Under the pieces are notes generated by a model. The model saw nothing but the letters and a program-made list of their open reading frames with translations. It was not told the DNA's origin and ran no database searches. The translations under genes were made by a program, and so were the position numbers. Shown here one piece after another: positions 9,575-19,951 of a stretch of 20,000 nt of DNA. Origin of the DNA: Trachelipus rathkii (Eukaryota; Arthropoda; Malacostraca; Isopoda; Trachelipodidae); NCBI GenBank assembly GCA_015478945.1, contig JABUQX010056923.1, positions 5,001-25,000 of the forward strand, given 5' to 3'. Position 1 is the stretch's first letter, and each line of letters starts with the position of its first letter.

Positions 9575-10690
9575 ACCAGCACAGCGAAAAATTTCTTACT
9601 GATGGAAATCGTGTGCGTAAACAGTCCTCAAAGGTAATGAGATTCTTTCTTTCAACCAATCAGAAGAAAGTAAACAAGGATATAGCGCACGAACGAACCA
9701 CAACGGTTCAAAAGTCTACACAACATGCCATGTACAGCTTTGTTTAAACATGAAATCACATCAGATATTTGTATTTTCATATCTAGGCACCACGAGCAAT
9801 ACCTTTCACGTTTGTATTTCTATTTCATGTTTCATTAGGGTTATTAGATACAGAGCGAGAAATGGTTCACGCTCCTTCCATTTTTTCGAAGCATTACACA
9901 ATACCTGTGATTCTTGTTTTTCCCGTTTTCGAAACCATACGCAATACCTTTGATTCTTGTTTGTCATATGGAAAATATAACAAATTTATTAAAACATTTT
10001 GTTTTTGCTAATATCTTTATTCTTTTTTTTTTTTTGTTTTATAGCATTGGCATAGTAATTTTTTAACAAAACCTAACAAAAATTTATTACGACACAACCT
10101 ATCTATCATACTGATCAACGATTAAATGCTAATCTATGCAATGTTTTCAAATTATCTTTGTCAGATGCGCTGTTGCCAAACTTACCAATCTCATGTGTTC
10201 TATCGCAACTATGACCTACCAATGTTAATTAAATATTAACAGAGTAATATTTATCATCTCATAACCTAATTAACAAATTGAATTACGAATAAAAGCTAAC
10301 ATAACAAAGTTTTAACTTCAGTAAACCCGGCAAAATATATTTGTTTATTGTAATTTTATTTATTTAAATTTATTTTTCAAATTTTTATTCTTTTTAATTT
10401 CAGGTTATTTAAGATAAAATATACATATATTTTTTGAAAAAAAACTTTTATTTATTTATATTTTATTTTGTTTAAAATATATTTTTTTCCAAAAATTTTA
10501 TTCTTTTTTATGTTTATAACTTAAAAAATTTGCATTTTTACACATCCTCCTAAAACAGTAATTCGGTAAATTAGTAAATTAAACCACCCACCCCACACCT
10601 CCTTCCACCCTCCTCCCACCGTTTTTTATGATCTATTGATCTATTGTCTCAAGTTACACTTCGAGTATCATTTTGGATAAACATAACATA
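9575..10690. repeat. Left arm, region upstream of the unknown gene
   Basis: This non-coding stretch mirrors 12693-13809. Reading away from the gene, it contains an ATTGG/CCAAT pair (near 9657) and a CTATATCC-like segment (near 9680) that could belong to a promoter. Next comes a doublet of about 42 bp ending ACAATACCTGTGATTCTTG / CAATACCTTTGATTCTTG (9897-9965). AT-rich DNA follows, with a pyrimidine-rich CCACCC block at about 10582-10620. Small open frames here recur in the other arm only because the arms are similar. Confidence 0.65.
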
Positions 10691-11178
10691 ACGTAAAATT
10701 AAGTTGTTTATACTCCGATCAACAAGTATACGCTAACGTGACAAAGCTTTCTCCTTAATAAAGCTAACATAACATCATCTGAACTAGGAATATAATGCAC
10801 AATGACAAACCTTACGTACTTTAAACACGAATAAACTGCTAACATTAACGACGTTCCATACTTAACAACATTGAAGGAACTAACATAGCATACAAAAAAC
10901 GTAAAATATTCACACATTTTCAAGCATATCTCTAACATATAAATGTTAATTTTACATTAACATGGTGATATTTAACAAAACGTTTACCATAACCTTGTCT
11001 AATTAGCATCCTGCCCTTGAACATATGCTGACGTAACAAAGTTTTTTACATAAAAAAAAAACAAAAAAAAAAAACAAAAAAAAAACAAAACAAAAAAAGT
11101 AGATCGTAATATTTAACAAACATTTTATCACATAACCTTACCTAATTATCATACTGACAACAAATAATTGCAAACAAG

Positions 11179-11274
11179 AAAAAGTTTTATCCAAACATAA
11201 CATAAAAATAACAAAGTTTTATCCAAACATAACATAAAAATAACAAAGTTTTATCCAAACATAACATAAAAATA
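11179..11274 (+). repeat. 32-bp tandem repeat, three copies
   Basis: Three consecutive copies of a 32-bp unit containing AAAGTTTTATCCAAACATAA start near 11179, at 11211 and at 11243. The last two are identical; the first differs at its start. A single relative occurs at about 12187. Confidence 0.9.
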
Positions 11275-11483
11275 AGTTCTTCGAATAAAATATCATAGTA
11301 AAGTGTAAGAGTTTACTGATTTTAAATCAGTAAATCAGTAAATCAAACCACCCGTCCAGGCTGTCCCCTCCCTGTCCATCCGTTCATAACCTTTTGATCT
11401 ATTGATCTATTATTCAGATCACATTTCATATTATATGGGTTGTTAAACTCATCAAGGGTATCAGCGTTATTATCATTATATAG

Positions 11484-11712
11484 AGAAGAAAAAGAAATGA
11501 AAAAAGAAAAAAAATTAAAAAATAAAAATTAAAAAAGAATAGAAAAAGAAAAAGAAATGAAAAACGAAAAAAGAAAAATGAAAAAAAGAAAGAAAAAGAA
11601 ATGAAAAAAAAATGAAAAAAAAAAAAAATTAAAAAAGAAAAATTAAAAAAAAAAAAAAAAAAAAAAAGAAAAATAAAAATATGAAGAAAAAGAAAAATAG
11701 AAAAAAAAGGAA
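11484..11712 (+). repeat. Purine-rich A/G tract at the centre of the element
   Basis: About 230 bp are almost entirely A and G, with a few T, in GAAAAAGAAATGAAAAA-like repeats. The tract lies close to the symmetry axis of the inverted arms (about 11690, from pairing 8137 with 15316, 9574 with 13810 and 10690 with 12693). Confidence 0.85.
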
Positions 11713-12692
11713 ACTAACTAACATAGAGTATAAAAACGTAACCTATTCATACTTTTCAGTTATTTCTCTAGCATATCAATGTTAATTTTACATTCATACA
11801 AAGTTTTCACATTAATACAGCTAACATAGCATAACCCGGACTAAGAAAATAATGTACAACGACAAACCTAACATAACTTAAGCATGAATAAACTGTTAAC
11901 ATTAACAAAGTTCCACACTTAACACCAGTAAAATAACTAACATCGCATGCAAAACGTAACCTATTCATACTTTTTCAAGCATATCTCTAACATATTAACG
12001 TTAATTTTACATTGACACAGTAATATTTAACAAAAGTGTATCATATCCTTGTCTAATTATCATACAGACCAGCCAATATATGCTAACGTAACAAAGTTTT
12101 TTACATTAACATAGTAATATTTAACAAAAATTTATCATAACCTTACCTAGCTATCATAATCCCCAACAAATAATTGCAAACATAACAAAGTTTTATCCAG
12201 ACATAACATAAAAAATAAGTTCTTTGAATAAAATATCGTAGTAAAGTGTAATAGTTTACCGATCCTAAAGCAGTAAATCAGTAAATCAAACCACCCATCA
12301 CCTCCTCTCCCTCCCCTCAAACGCGCCCTTCCATGATCTTGTGATCTATTGATTCAGGTCACATTCGAGTATCATTTAGGATAAACATACACAAAAATAA
12401 GTTCTTTATATACTAACCAACGAATATATGCTAACGTAACATTGTTTTCACATTAATAAAGCTAACATAGCATTACCAGACCTAAGAATATAATGTACAA
12501 CGACAAACCTAGCACACCTTACGCGCGAATAAACTATTAATATTAACAAAGTTCCATACTTAACAACAGTAAAGTACATATCATAGCATACAAAGCGTAA
12601 CCTATACACATTTTTTCAAGCGTATCTCTAACATATCAATGTTAATTTTACATTAACACGTTAATATTTAACAAAAATTTAGCATTACCCTG

Positions 12693-13809
12693 TCTTATGT
12701 TTATTCAAAATGATAATCGAAGTGTAACTTCAGACAATAGATCAATTGATCATAAAAACGGTGGGAGGAGGGTGGAAGGAGGTGTGGGGTGGGTGGTTTG
12801 ATTTACTGATTTACCGAATTACTGTTTTAGGAGGATGTGTAAAAATGCAAATTTTTTAAGTTATAAACATAAAAAAGAATAAATTTTTTTGGAAAAAAAT
12901 ATATTTTAAACAAAATAAAATAAAAATAAATAAAAGTTTTTTTTTAAATATATGTATATATTTTTTATAAATAACCTGAAATTAAAAAGGGTAAAAATTT
13001 GAAAAATAAATTTAAATAAATAAAATTACAATAAACAAATATATTTTGCCGGGTTTACTGAAGTTAAAACTTTGTTATGTTAGCTTTTATTCGTAATTCA
13101 ATTTGTTAATAGGTTATGATATGATAAATATTACTATGTTAATGTTAAATTAACATTGGTATGTCATAGTTGCGATAGAACACATGAGATTGGTAAGTTT
13201 GGCAACAGCGCATCTGACAAAGATAATTTGACAACATTGCATAGATGATCTATTTAATCGTTGATCAGTATGATAGATAGGATAGGTTAAGTCGTAATAA
13301 ATTTTTGTTAAGTTTTGTTAAAAAATTACTATGCTAATGTTATAAAACATTAAAAAAAAGAATAAAGATATTAGCAAAAACATAAAACGTTTTAATAAAT
13401 TTGTTATATTTTCCCTGTGACAAACAAGAATCAAAGGTATTGCGTAATGTTTCGAAAACGGGCCAAACAAGAATCACAGGTATTGTGTAATGCTTTGAAA
13501 AAATGGGAGGAGCGTGAACCATTTCTCGCTCTGTATCTCATAACCCCAATGAAACATGAAATACAAATACAAACGTGAAAGGTATTGCTCGTGGTACCTA
13601 GATATGAAAATACAAATATCTGATGTGATTTCATGTTTAAACAAAGCTGTACATGGCATGTTGTATAAACTTTTGAACCGTTATGGTTCGTTCGTGCGCT
13701 ATATCCTTGTTTACTTTCTTCTGATTGGTTGAAAGAAAGAATCTCATCACCTTTGAGGACTGTTTACGCACACGATTTGCATCAGTTAGACATTTTTCGC
13801 TGTGCTGGT
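12693..13809. repeat. Right arm, region upstream of the unknown gene
   Basis: Inverted counterpart of 9575-10690. It begins with a GTTTATTCAAAATGATAATC segment, the purine-rich GGGTGG block (12764-12800) and AT-rich DNA. The tandem doublet of about 42 bp follows (CAAACAAGAATCA.AGGTATTG at 13422 and 13464). The CTATATCC and ATTGG elements lie at 13699 and 13723, ahead of the gene at 13810. Confidence 0.65.
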
Positions 13810-14573
13810 ATGATGACATCTCCTCGCATCTCTACGCTTGTTGTTGATATCTTTACGAGGTCTTTCGTTATACCCAATGATGTGTCATTTATATTTATTC
13901 GTAAACCGAATGGAGACCGATACTTTGCTTGTATTCCAGCTAGAGGTTCAAATAATAGACCCTTATTCATTTCTGTTGAAGGGATTCATCAAATTATCGA
14001 CATAGCAGCAGCATGGGTAACGGATGAGTGTGTGTCATCCGGTGCATCAATGCGTAGTGAGATATCTGACTGGGGAGACAGTGAGAGATGTTCTAATAGA
14101 TTAGATGCTGCTTTCTCGACGTGTGACAATATTAAAAGCCTTGATGTGCGCAACTATTGGAGACCCATCGATGGTGCGACCTTTTGGCGTACGTGTATAG
14201 GTTTCACAGTTCGAACATCTGAAATTATTACATTTTTATTTAAAATAAAAATGAAATTAAATCGCATCTTAACGATGTTGACGTACTCGAGGACTTAATA
14301 CATATAGCTCTTGGGGTAATCTACAATATTTACACTGAAACATGTGGTTTACCGTATAATGCGATATACAGGAGTGCGCTAATAACTATCAGCATGGATA
14401 CGTTTACTCTCTCTTGAGCGAGAGAATGAGTGCTGTTTGAACCAAAATATGCAGAAAAATGGTTTAGTGTTGCAGGTGGTATTTATATTTACATTCTTTC
14501 AAAGGGTGTTGAATCTCTGGAGAGATATATAGAACTTGCTCAATTTATACAGAATCCTCTGTCCCATGTTTAG
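13810..14573 (+). pseudogene. Unrecognised gene, right-arm copy (decayed)
   Basis: Inverted duplicate of 8804-9574. From ATG 13810 the frame is open to 14298, but a one-base deletion in a run near 14250 puts the last 18 or so residues out of register with the left copy. Further stops lie near 14414. The C-terminal part (about 14440-14570) is uninterrupted here and ends ELAQFIQNPLSHV before TAG 14571-14573, complementing the left copy, which is broken there. AATAAA follows at 14592-14597. In the roughly 150 comparable codons I counted about 6 silent and 11 or more replacement differences, plus one pair of compensating indels. That looks like neutral decay since the arms duplicated. Family unknown. 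Confidence 0.6.
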
Positions 14574-15868
14574 ATAAATTAATATGTTTAAAATAAAGCG
14601 TATGTTTTTATGCATTTATTTAATGCTCTTTTCACTGAAAATTATATGTTATAAAAAATGAAAACTTATTTTACTTCCCCACTATGTGAACTTTGTTGCT
14701 TGAGATGTTAGTGATGGCTGTTTATTCGTCCGCTTTTTGTGTGTTTTAAGTATGTTATGTTCATAGTTTAAATCTACCGAGGATAAAACTTTGTTATGTT
14801 AGCTGTTATCCTAATAAATCAAGAGGTCAACAGATCGTTAGATCAATAGATCTATAGATCATGGATGAGTTTGGGAGGGAGGGGAAGGCGGTTTGATTTA
14901 CTGATCTACTGTTTTACTGCTTTAGTGTATGTAAAAATGTAATTTTTTTAAGTTATAAACATAAAAAAAAGAATAAAATTTTTAGTAAAAACAAAAAGTT
15001 TTAAAGAAATAAAATTAAAAATAAATAAAAGTTTTTTTTAAAGCAAAAAGTTTAGCAAAAATAAAAAAAAAAAATTTAAAAAAAAAAAAAAACAAAACAA
15101 AAAGTTTTAAAGAAATAAAATTAAAAAAAATAAAAGTTTTTTTAAAAAAATGAACAAATTAAAAATGATAGAAATTTGAAACAAAATAATTTTTTTTCAC
15201 AATAGTGTAAAATGAATAAGCAATTAAATAAAAAAATGATTAAGAAAATGTTGAAATGAAATAAAAAAATTGTGAATAAACAATCAGTGCAGTACTAATT
15301 TATTAAATGAATATTTACTACATCAGCTTCCGCTCCTGTTCGTTCTGTATACATGTTAGTACTTTACTGTTGTTAAGTATTGGAACTTTGTTATTGTTAA
15401 CAGTTTATTCGAGCGTAAGGTATGTTAGGTATGTTAGGTATTGTCATTGTGTGTTATATTCTTAGTTCAGGCTATGATATGTTAGCTTTAATGATGTGAA
15501 AACTTTGTTACGTCACCATATATTCGCTGGCCAGTATGATAATTAGGTTAGGTTATGGTAAACTTTTGTTAAATGTTACTATGTTAATGTAAAAATAACA
15601 GTGATATGTTAGAGATACGTTTGAAAAAAGTGTGAATAGGGTACGTTCGGTATGCAATGTTAGTTACTTTCCTGTTGTTAAGTATGGAACTTTGTTAATG
15701 TTAACTGTTTATTCGGGCTTAAGGCGTGTTAGGTTTGTGGGTGTACATTATATTCTTAGATCAGGTTATATGTTAGCTTTATTGATGTGAAAACTTTGTT
15801 ACGTTAGCATATATTCGTTGGTTAGGATGATAATTAGGTTAGGTTATGATACATTTTTGTTATATTTG
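14574..15868 (-). repeat. Right-arm AT-rich repeat region
   Basis: Inverted equivalent of about 7665-8803. It includes the purine-rich AGGGAGG block (14870-14890), A/T runs (14940-15270) and two minus-orientation copies of the 300-bp unit (about 15340-15530 and 15560-15868). Each ends in TAATTAGGTTAGGTTATG. No gene is seen. Confidence 0.75.
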
Positions 15869-16370
15869 GCTCGTGCTACGACCAATTTTCACCCCCTTTA
15901 AAATTGACATAAAATTCGGAATTATCAGGCGATTTTAACCCTATAAACATCAAACTGTAGCTTTTTTGGCTTCTAAAACGTTGTTTTCCGGTGTTTTTAT
16001 GTGTTTGTAGTCATTTTTTCAAAATATTCAATTTTTCAAAACCTATGTTTTTGACATTTTTCGTATCAACTTCCAGAATTTTTTTCGAAATGACTTCAAA
16101 CTTGAAATATGCATAGATGGGTCCATTACCTACAATAATTACATAGAAGTTTTTTATTTTTTTGAGTTTTGTGCTCAGCGTTGTCCAATTTCCAAACCAA
16201 CTTTTTTGGGATTTTGAAATGAAAAAGGGCGAAAAAATTTTTCCTGCTCGGGCGAAGTGGATGAAATTTTCAGGGCTTATGTAGTCGGGGAGAGGCACAT
16301 TTTTTACTTAGAAAATTTCTTTGTATATGCATTAGTTTTGGATTTGTTCTTGGAACAAATTTTCAAAAAA
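15869..16370. other. Right-arm-only AT-rich block
   Basis: From about 15869 (TTTGGCTCGTGCTACGACC) the right arm departs from the left. A minus-strand open frame (16011-16298) exists, but its composition follows the AT-rich background and I see no domain. The segment 16262-16345 (TTTTCAGGGCTTATGTAGTC onwards) is a third, diverged copy of the hairpin arm found just downstream. Confidence 0.6.
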
Positions 16371-16680
16371 AAATTTTGGGAAATTTTTTAAAACTTTTCT
16401 TTTGAGTATACAAAAAAATTATCTAAGTAAAAAAGATGTATCTCGGATGTATACAAGCCCTGAAAATTTGATGTTGATCGGATAAGTAGAAAAAAAATCT
16501 TAATATTTCACTTTTTGGAACGATTAAATTTTTGAAAAAGTGAAATATTGATATATTTTTTTTCTACTTATCCGATCAACATCAAATTTTCAGGGCTTGT
16601 ATAGTTGGGCGAGATACACCTTTTTTGCTCAGATAATTTTTTTATATACTCAAAAGAAAACTTTTAAAAAGTTTCCCAAA
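16371..16680. repeat. Large imperfect hairpin, arms of about 147 bp
   Basis: Left arm 16371-16517 and right arm 16534-16680 are inverted copies around a short loop. For example AGCCCTGAAAATTTGATGTT (16456-16475) pairs with AACATCAAATTTTCAGGGCT, and CACTTTTT with AAAAAGTG. No short target duplication is evident. It may be a MITE-like or satellite-derived fold-back. Confidence 0.85.
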
Positions 16681-16682
16681 AT

Positions 16683-16853
16683 TCCCAAAACCGGAGTCGG
16701 AGCCGGAGTCACACCCGGAGCCGGAGTCAAACCCGGAGCCGGAATCGGAGTTGGAGGCTGAGACGATTGAGCCAGAGTCGGAGCCAGAGTCCATGTAGGA
16801 GCTGGAGCAGGAGGCGGCTCAAAATCGAACTCCACAATGCTAAGGGGGACGGT
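16683..16853 (-). repeat. Right-arm GC-rich GGAGTC-type repeats
   Basis: CCGGAGTCGGAG and CCCGGAGCCGGAGTC units form the inverted, more diverged counterpart of the left GACTCC block (5879-6143). The end GGCGGCTCAAAATCGA matches the left start. The Pro-rich minus-strand frame is a by-product. Confidence 0.85.
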
Positions 16854-17076
<223 letters not shown>

Positions 17077-17238
17077 TACGAACGGGTATTACACTCACCC
17101 CTAGAATCATCCTAGCGACTTGAAAACTCGGCGGTAATCAGTTTAACACCCCAATAGAATATATACAAAGTTTCATAACGATACAATAACTCCTTCATCG
17201 AAAAAAACGGGAGGCGACGAACGCCTTCTCTTACAAAT
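17077..17238 (-). repeat. Right terminal inverted repeat
   Basis: Inverted match to 5208-5458 without the extra segment of about 87 bp. The tip hairpin AGGCG-ACGAA-CGCCT is conserved (17212-17226). The outermost bases read TTACAAAT before CAAGTT. Confidence 0.9.
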
Positions 17239-17244
17239 CAAGTT
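17239..17244. repeat. Right copy of 6-bp target site duplication CAAGTT
   Basis: Direct repeat of 5202-5207. It is the first sequence of the retrotransposon after the 12-kb element and is in frame with the integrase codons that follow. Confidence 0.8.
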
Positions 17245-17637
17245 CCGGACTTGGTAAATAATCTGAACTTGTTCTTGGATGAAAATAATCTCATCAGGAG
17301 CAAAGGTCGTTTGTCAAGATGCAATTATTACAATTATGATGTAATTAACCCCATCTTGCTGTCAAAAAGCCTCCACCTCTCCAAGTTAATCATAAGAGAT
17401 GCTCACCATAAGTGTAAGCATCTAGGCATACAAGCCACTCTTACAAATATTCGGTTCCACGGCTTCTGTGTGACATCAGCGCGTATCTCTATCAAAAATG
17501 CTTTGCAGGAATGCATAGTCTGCAAAAAGTTCAATAATTTTGCTTTTCGGTACCCACGCTTCACCAATTATTCAAAAGACCATGTGGAATTATTCAGGCC
17601 TTTTAAGCATGTAGGTGTTGACTACATCAAAAATTAG
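17245..17637 (+). pseudogene. pol: BEL/Pao integrase, zinc-binding domain and first catalytic Asp
   Basis: Starting PDLVNNLNLFLDENNLIRSKGRL, the pattern preceding BEL/Pao integrase, the frame then has the HHCC zinc-binding domain. The His pair is in DAHHKCKHLG (about 17398-17427) and the Cys pair in ECIVCKK (about 17509-17529). FKHVGVDYIKN (about 17599-17634) supplies the first Asp of the DDE triad. A stop at 17635-17637 and a shift separate it from the rest of the catalytic core. Integrase would insert the cDNA copy into the genome. Confidence 0.85.
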
Positions 17638-18601
17638 TGGTTCAAAGTCAGAGGCTCTGGCTCAGCCCCAAAAAATGTTCATACTCGTTTACACCTGTCT
17701 AAATATTCGTTCGGTCTATTTAGACCTTATAGATGACATGTCATCTAAATCATTTATTCAATCGTTCCAACGATTTGTTAATCTTTCCGGAGTGTCTGAC
17801 TGCGTCTATAGTGACAACGCGCGCTCCTTCAATCAAGGAACTGACTTCTTACCAACTTTCCTTGTGTCAGAAAATGGGAGTGAGTTTTTAAGAAAAAATC
17901 AGATTTCGCATAAGCGAATTCCTCTTTATAGCCCATGGGTAGGAAGCCAGTGGGAACGATTAATGCGTGTGGTGAAGGATTGTTTATTCAAAACAATTGG
18001 ACGTTCCTCGTTGAATTATTTCGACTTCATTACGATATTGTCAGATATTGCTGATGCTATAAATTCACGTCCGCTCACCTACACCTTCAGTACAAATGAA
18101 ATATTACCTCGCACTCCCAACGATTTCATCAAACCTTTGTCAAAAACCGCTATGGCGTTACCCGGAGCTGGGCTAAATAATCAGTTCTGGGACTCAACTT
18201 CGGCAAGGAAATTGCAAGTAAAATCGCTCAAATATTCTTCAGAGAAATTCGAAGAATTTCGTACCAGGAGGTACAATGAGTACCTTCTTAGTCTTAGAGA
18301 GACTGGAAGAGATCTCTACCAGGTCAACTGGAATAATATAGTCAAGAAGAATGACGTTGTTCTTATCAAAAGTCCAGTAAAAGAACGTCCTTACTGGCAG
18401 ATGGGGATAGTCGTAGATCTTATAATCGGCGACGACAATAAATTCAGATCGGTGTACGTCAGGACTCCTGGGACATATCAGCTTGTATCCAGTCAAATAT
18501 TTGTATCCCCTAGAGCTTTCTTTGACCCACAGTGGTTCAACACCTTCATCGTCAAACACAGTCCCTGTCCTTCCAGCAAATCCATCATTAGATATTCCTA
18601 G
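17638..18601 (+). pseudogene. pol: BEL/Pao integrase core and DUF5641-like C-terminal domain
   Basis: The frame, open from about 17615, covers RSVYLDLIDDMSSKSF and then VYSDNARSF with the second catalytic Asp (about 17798-17824). PWVGSQWERLMRVVK follows with the catalytic Glu (about 17933-17977), then INSRPLTY. The C-terminal domain has RRYNEYLLSLRE (about 18268-18303) and KKNDVVLIK to VRTPGTYQLVSSQIFVSP. All three DDE residues are therefore still encoded, although the first is in a different frame. The frame ends at 18599-18601 after PCPSSKSIIRYS. The likely original C-terminus continues in another frame. Confidence 0.85.
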
Positions 18602-18743
18602 AGGGGTAATCCCCCCTTCTACGTCTGCGATGGATGCTGGAAGCTCATCAACGCCAGCTGATAGAGATATTCAAAATAGTGGGCCTAAGCGGAAAGCTGC
18701 AGAATCTGCAAGAAAAAATATTCTGATGTATGATTCATCTTAA
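18543..18743 (+). pseudogene. pol: Probable pol C-terminal tail
   Basis: In the frame that overlaps the end of the integrase ORF, NTVPVLPANPSLDIPRG follows and runs on to AESARKNILMYDSS and a stop at 18741-18743. The low-complexity Ser/Pro-rich, charged character suits a pol tail, and a frameshift near 18540-18560 would connect it. There is no domain to prove it. Confidence 0.45.
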
Positions 18744-19600
18744 GAATTAGATTAAATATTCTGCAGCTGTTTTCAAAATATTTATTTCAAGTAGTCTAGT
18801 TCTGACTTCTGCCCTTTAAAGGCCAGAAGCCACCCCCCCCCCCCGGGAGGATATAAAAATTATAATCAGAGTTGCCAGGAAAGAGGTTATTTCCTGGAAA
18901 CCTAGGGGTTACCAAAATGAAAGAGTGGAGAACGATCGCTTCAATATTTGAGAATCACTTTTTGCTTTTGACTTCGAACTGTTAAGTTGATATTAAAAAT
19001 CATTCGTTGTTTGGCTTCGTGCCGTAAACATCTTTCGCTGTTAAGCTTCGTGCTAAATTTAAAACCAGTCGTAGTCATTGTATAAATTAAAAAATCTCAC
19101 TTATATAGTGCTTCGCCATATTGGCTTTATAATCTGCTTATTTAATCTTTGCGTTTTGGTATTCAAATAATATATTTCAAATATTCGAAGAAAGTTCTTC
19201 CTAATTTAAACATATTCTGGAAAGCTTTAAGCGGGTGAACTGCCTAGTTTAAAGCCTGAGAAAACAAACTTTTCTCAATAGGCTTAAAATAATCTTATGT
19301 GAATAATCCCTCATAACTAAATATTATAAATATTCAAGTTATATTGAAGACCATAGGCTTTTCAGGGACATAATCTCTTAAATATTCTAAACTTGCAGTG
19401 TAAGAAAATAAAACCTATTCTTGCACTTGCCAACATCTAATTCTTCTTAGAATTAATCAAGTTCTTAATTTGAACTGAATATTCTGATGAGCGTAATATG
19501 CTGATGTTTCTTCAGTAAAATGATATAATTAACCAATTATATTAGTATATGTATGTATATATTTTTCCTTTTTATATATTGTATATTTATTTATAAAAAA
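18744..19600 (+). other. 3' non-coding region, possibly including 3' LTR
   Basis: No ORF of interest. Visible items are a 24-bp near-palindrome (18806-18829), a C12 run (18833-18844), and GGGAGGATATAAAAAT with a TATA-like core (18845-18860). A purine-rich GAAAGAGTGGAGAACG follows (18919-18934), then two related segments around GGCTTCGTGCCGTAAAC and AAGCTTCGTGCTAAAT (19013-19060). AAATATTC occurs at 18754, 19179, 19328 and 19380. Without a second LTR copy in the window the LTR edges cannot be set. Confidence 0.45.
18806..18829. repeat. Near-perfect palindrome next to a C12 run
   Basis: CTTCTGCCCTTT and AAAGGCCAGAAG are reverse complements with one mismatch and no loop. The C12 run 18833-18844 follows three bases later. 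Confidence 0.8.
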
Positions 19601-19787
19601 GCGCCCGGTAGCTCAGTGGTAGAGCACTCGCCAAACAAAGTGAAGGGTCCCAGGTTCACAACTGGTCGGGTAGGAGAATGTGAGCTATTCTCCCCTTGGG
19701 ATTGGCTTCGTCCTACTCGGACGTTAAACGAGTACACCTCCTCCTTGATTAGGGCTCTGCCCGTGAGTGATGGTGTTTATCTCTGTA

Positions 19788-19795
<8 letters not shown>
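19601..19795 (+). mobile_element. tRNA-derived SINE
   Basis: The head GCCCGGTAGCTCAGTGGTAG carries a good RNA polymerase III A box (19609-19620). GGTTCACAACT (19653-19663) is a degenerate B box inside a T-arm-like stem, CCAG/CTGG. The tRNA-like part ends near TCGGGT (19666-19671). A non-tRNA body follows, with CGTCC-TACTC-GGACG (19710-19724) and GTTAAAC, then a TA-rich tail. The degenerate B box, the body and the tail argue for a SINE rather than a functional tRNA gene. I cannot assign the anticodon or family. Confidence 0.75.
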
Positions 19796-19845
<50 letters not shown>

Positions 19846-19951
19846 ATACATATAAATATATATATATAATATATAATATATATTATATAGATATATATAT
19901 ATATATAATATATATATATATAATATATATTATATATATATATATATATAT
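19794..19951. repeat. (TA)n microsatellite
   Basis: TA dinucleotides run from about 19794 to 19839, then interrupted TATA/ATAATATA sequence to about 19951. It directly follows the SINE and probably grew from its tail. Confidence 0.95.

Larger units (their letters stand above)
10691..12692 (+). repeat. Central direct-repeat region between the inverted arms
   Basis: Here the sequence is not mirrored. It consists of several same-orientation copies of the unit of about 300 bp (GCTAACATAGCATAACC, AACAAAGTTCCA.ACTTAACA, CAAGCATATCTCTAACATAT, TTAATTTTACATTAACA). Copies begin near 10725, 11740, 11815 and 12410, with partial copies between. The copies are joined by CAGTAAATCAAACCACCC blocks at 11335-11390 and 12270-12330. 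A-runs (11050-11098) and a purine tract (11484-11712) are embedded. No gene is seen. Confidence 0.75.
17239..19540 (+). mobile_element. BEL/Pao retrotransposon, right part and 3' region
   Basis: Continuation of the element that stops at 5207. It contains the integrase and the pol C-terminus (to 18743), then an AT-rich 3' non-coding region. The outer limit of about 19540 is inferred from where the AAATATTC motif stops (last perfect copy 19380-19387), not from an identified LTR edge. Confidence 0.7.

Noticed and set aside
9565..9953. Two small + strand frames with similar counterparts at 13431-13819
   Set aside because: They look conserved only because the arms are about 95% identical. They lie antisense to the start and upstream region of the unknown gene and have no recognisable domain.
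15541..15850. TTAGGTTAGGTTA as arthropod telomeric repeat
   Set aside because: Only about two and a half units occur, always embedded in the same 300-bp repeat. It is not a telomere array and at most hints at an origin.
16011..16298. Minus-strand 95-codon frame
   Set aside because: It lies in an AT-rich repeat block, partly overlaps a diverged fold-back unit and shows no domain or conserved counterpart.
19601..19675. Functional tRNA gene
   Set aside because: The B box is degenerate, the anticodon arm does not pair cleanly, and a SINE-like body and TA tail follow.
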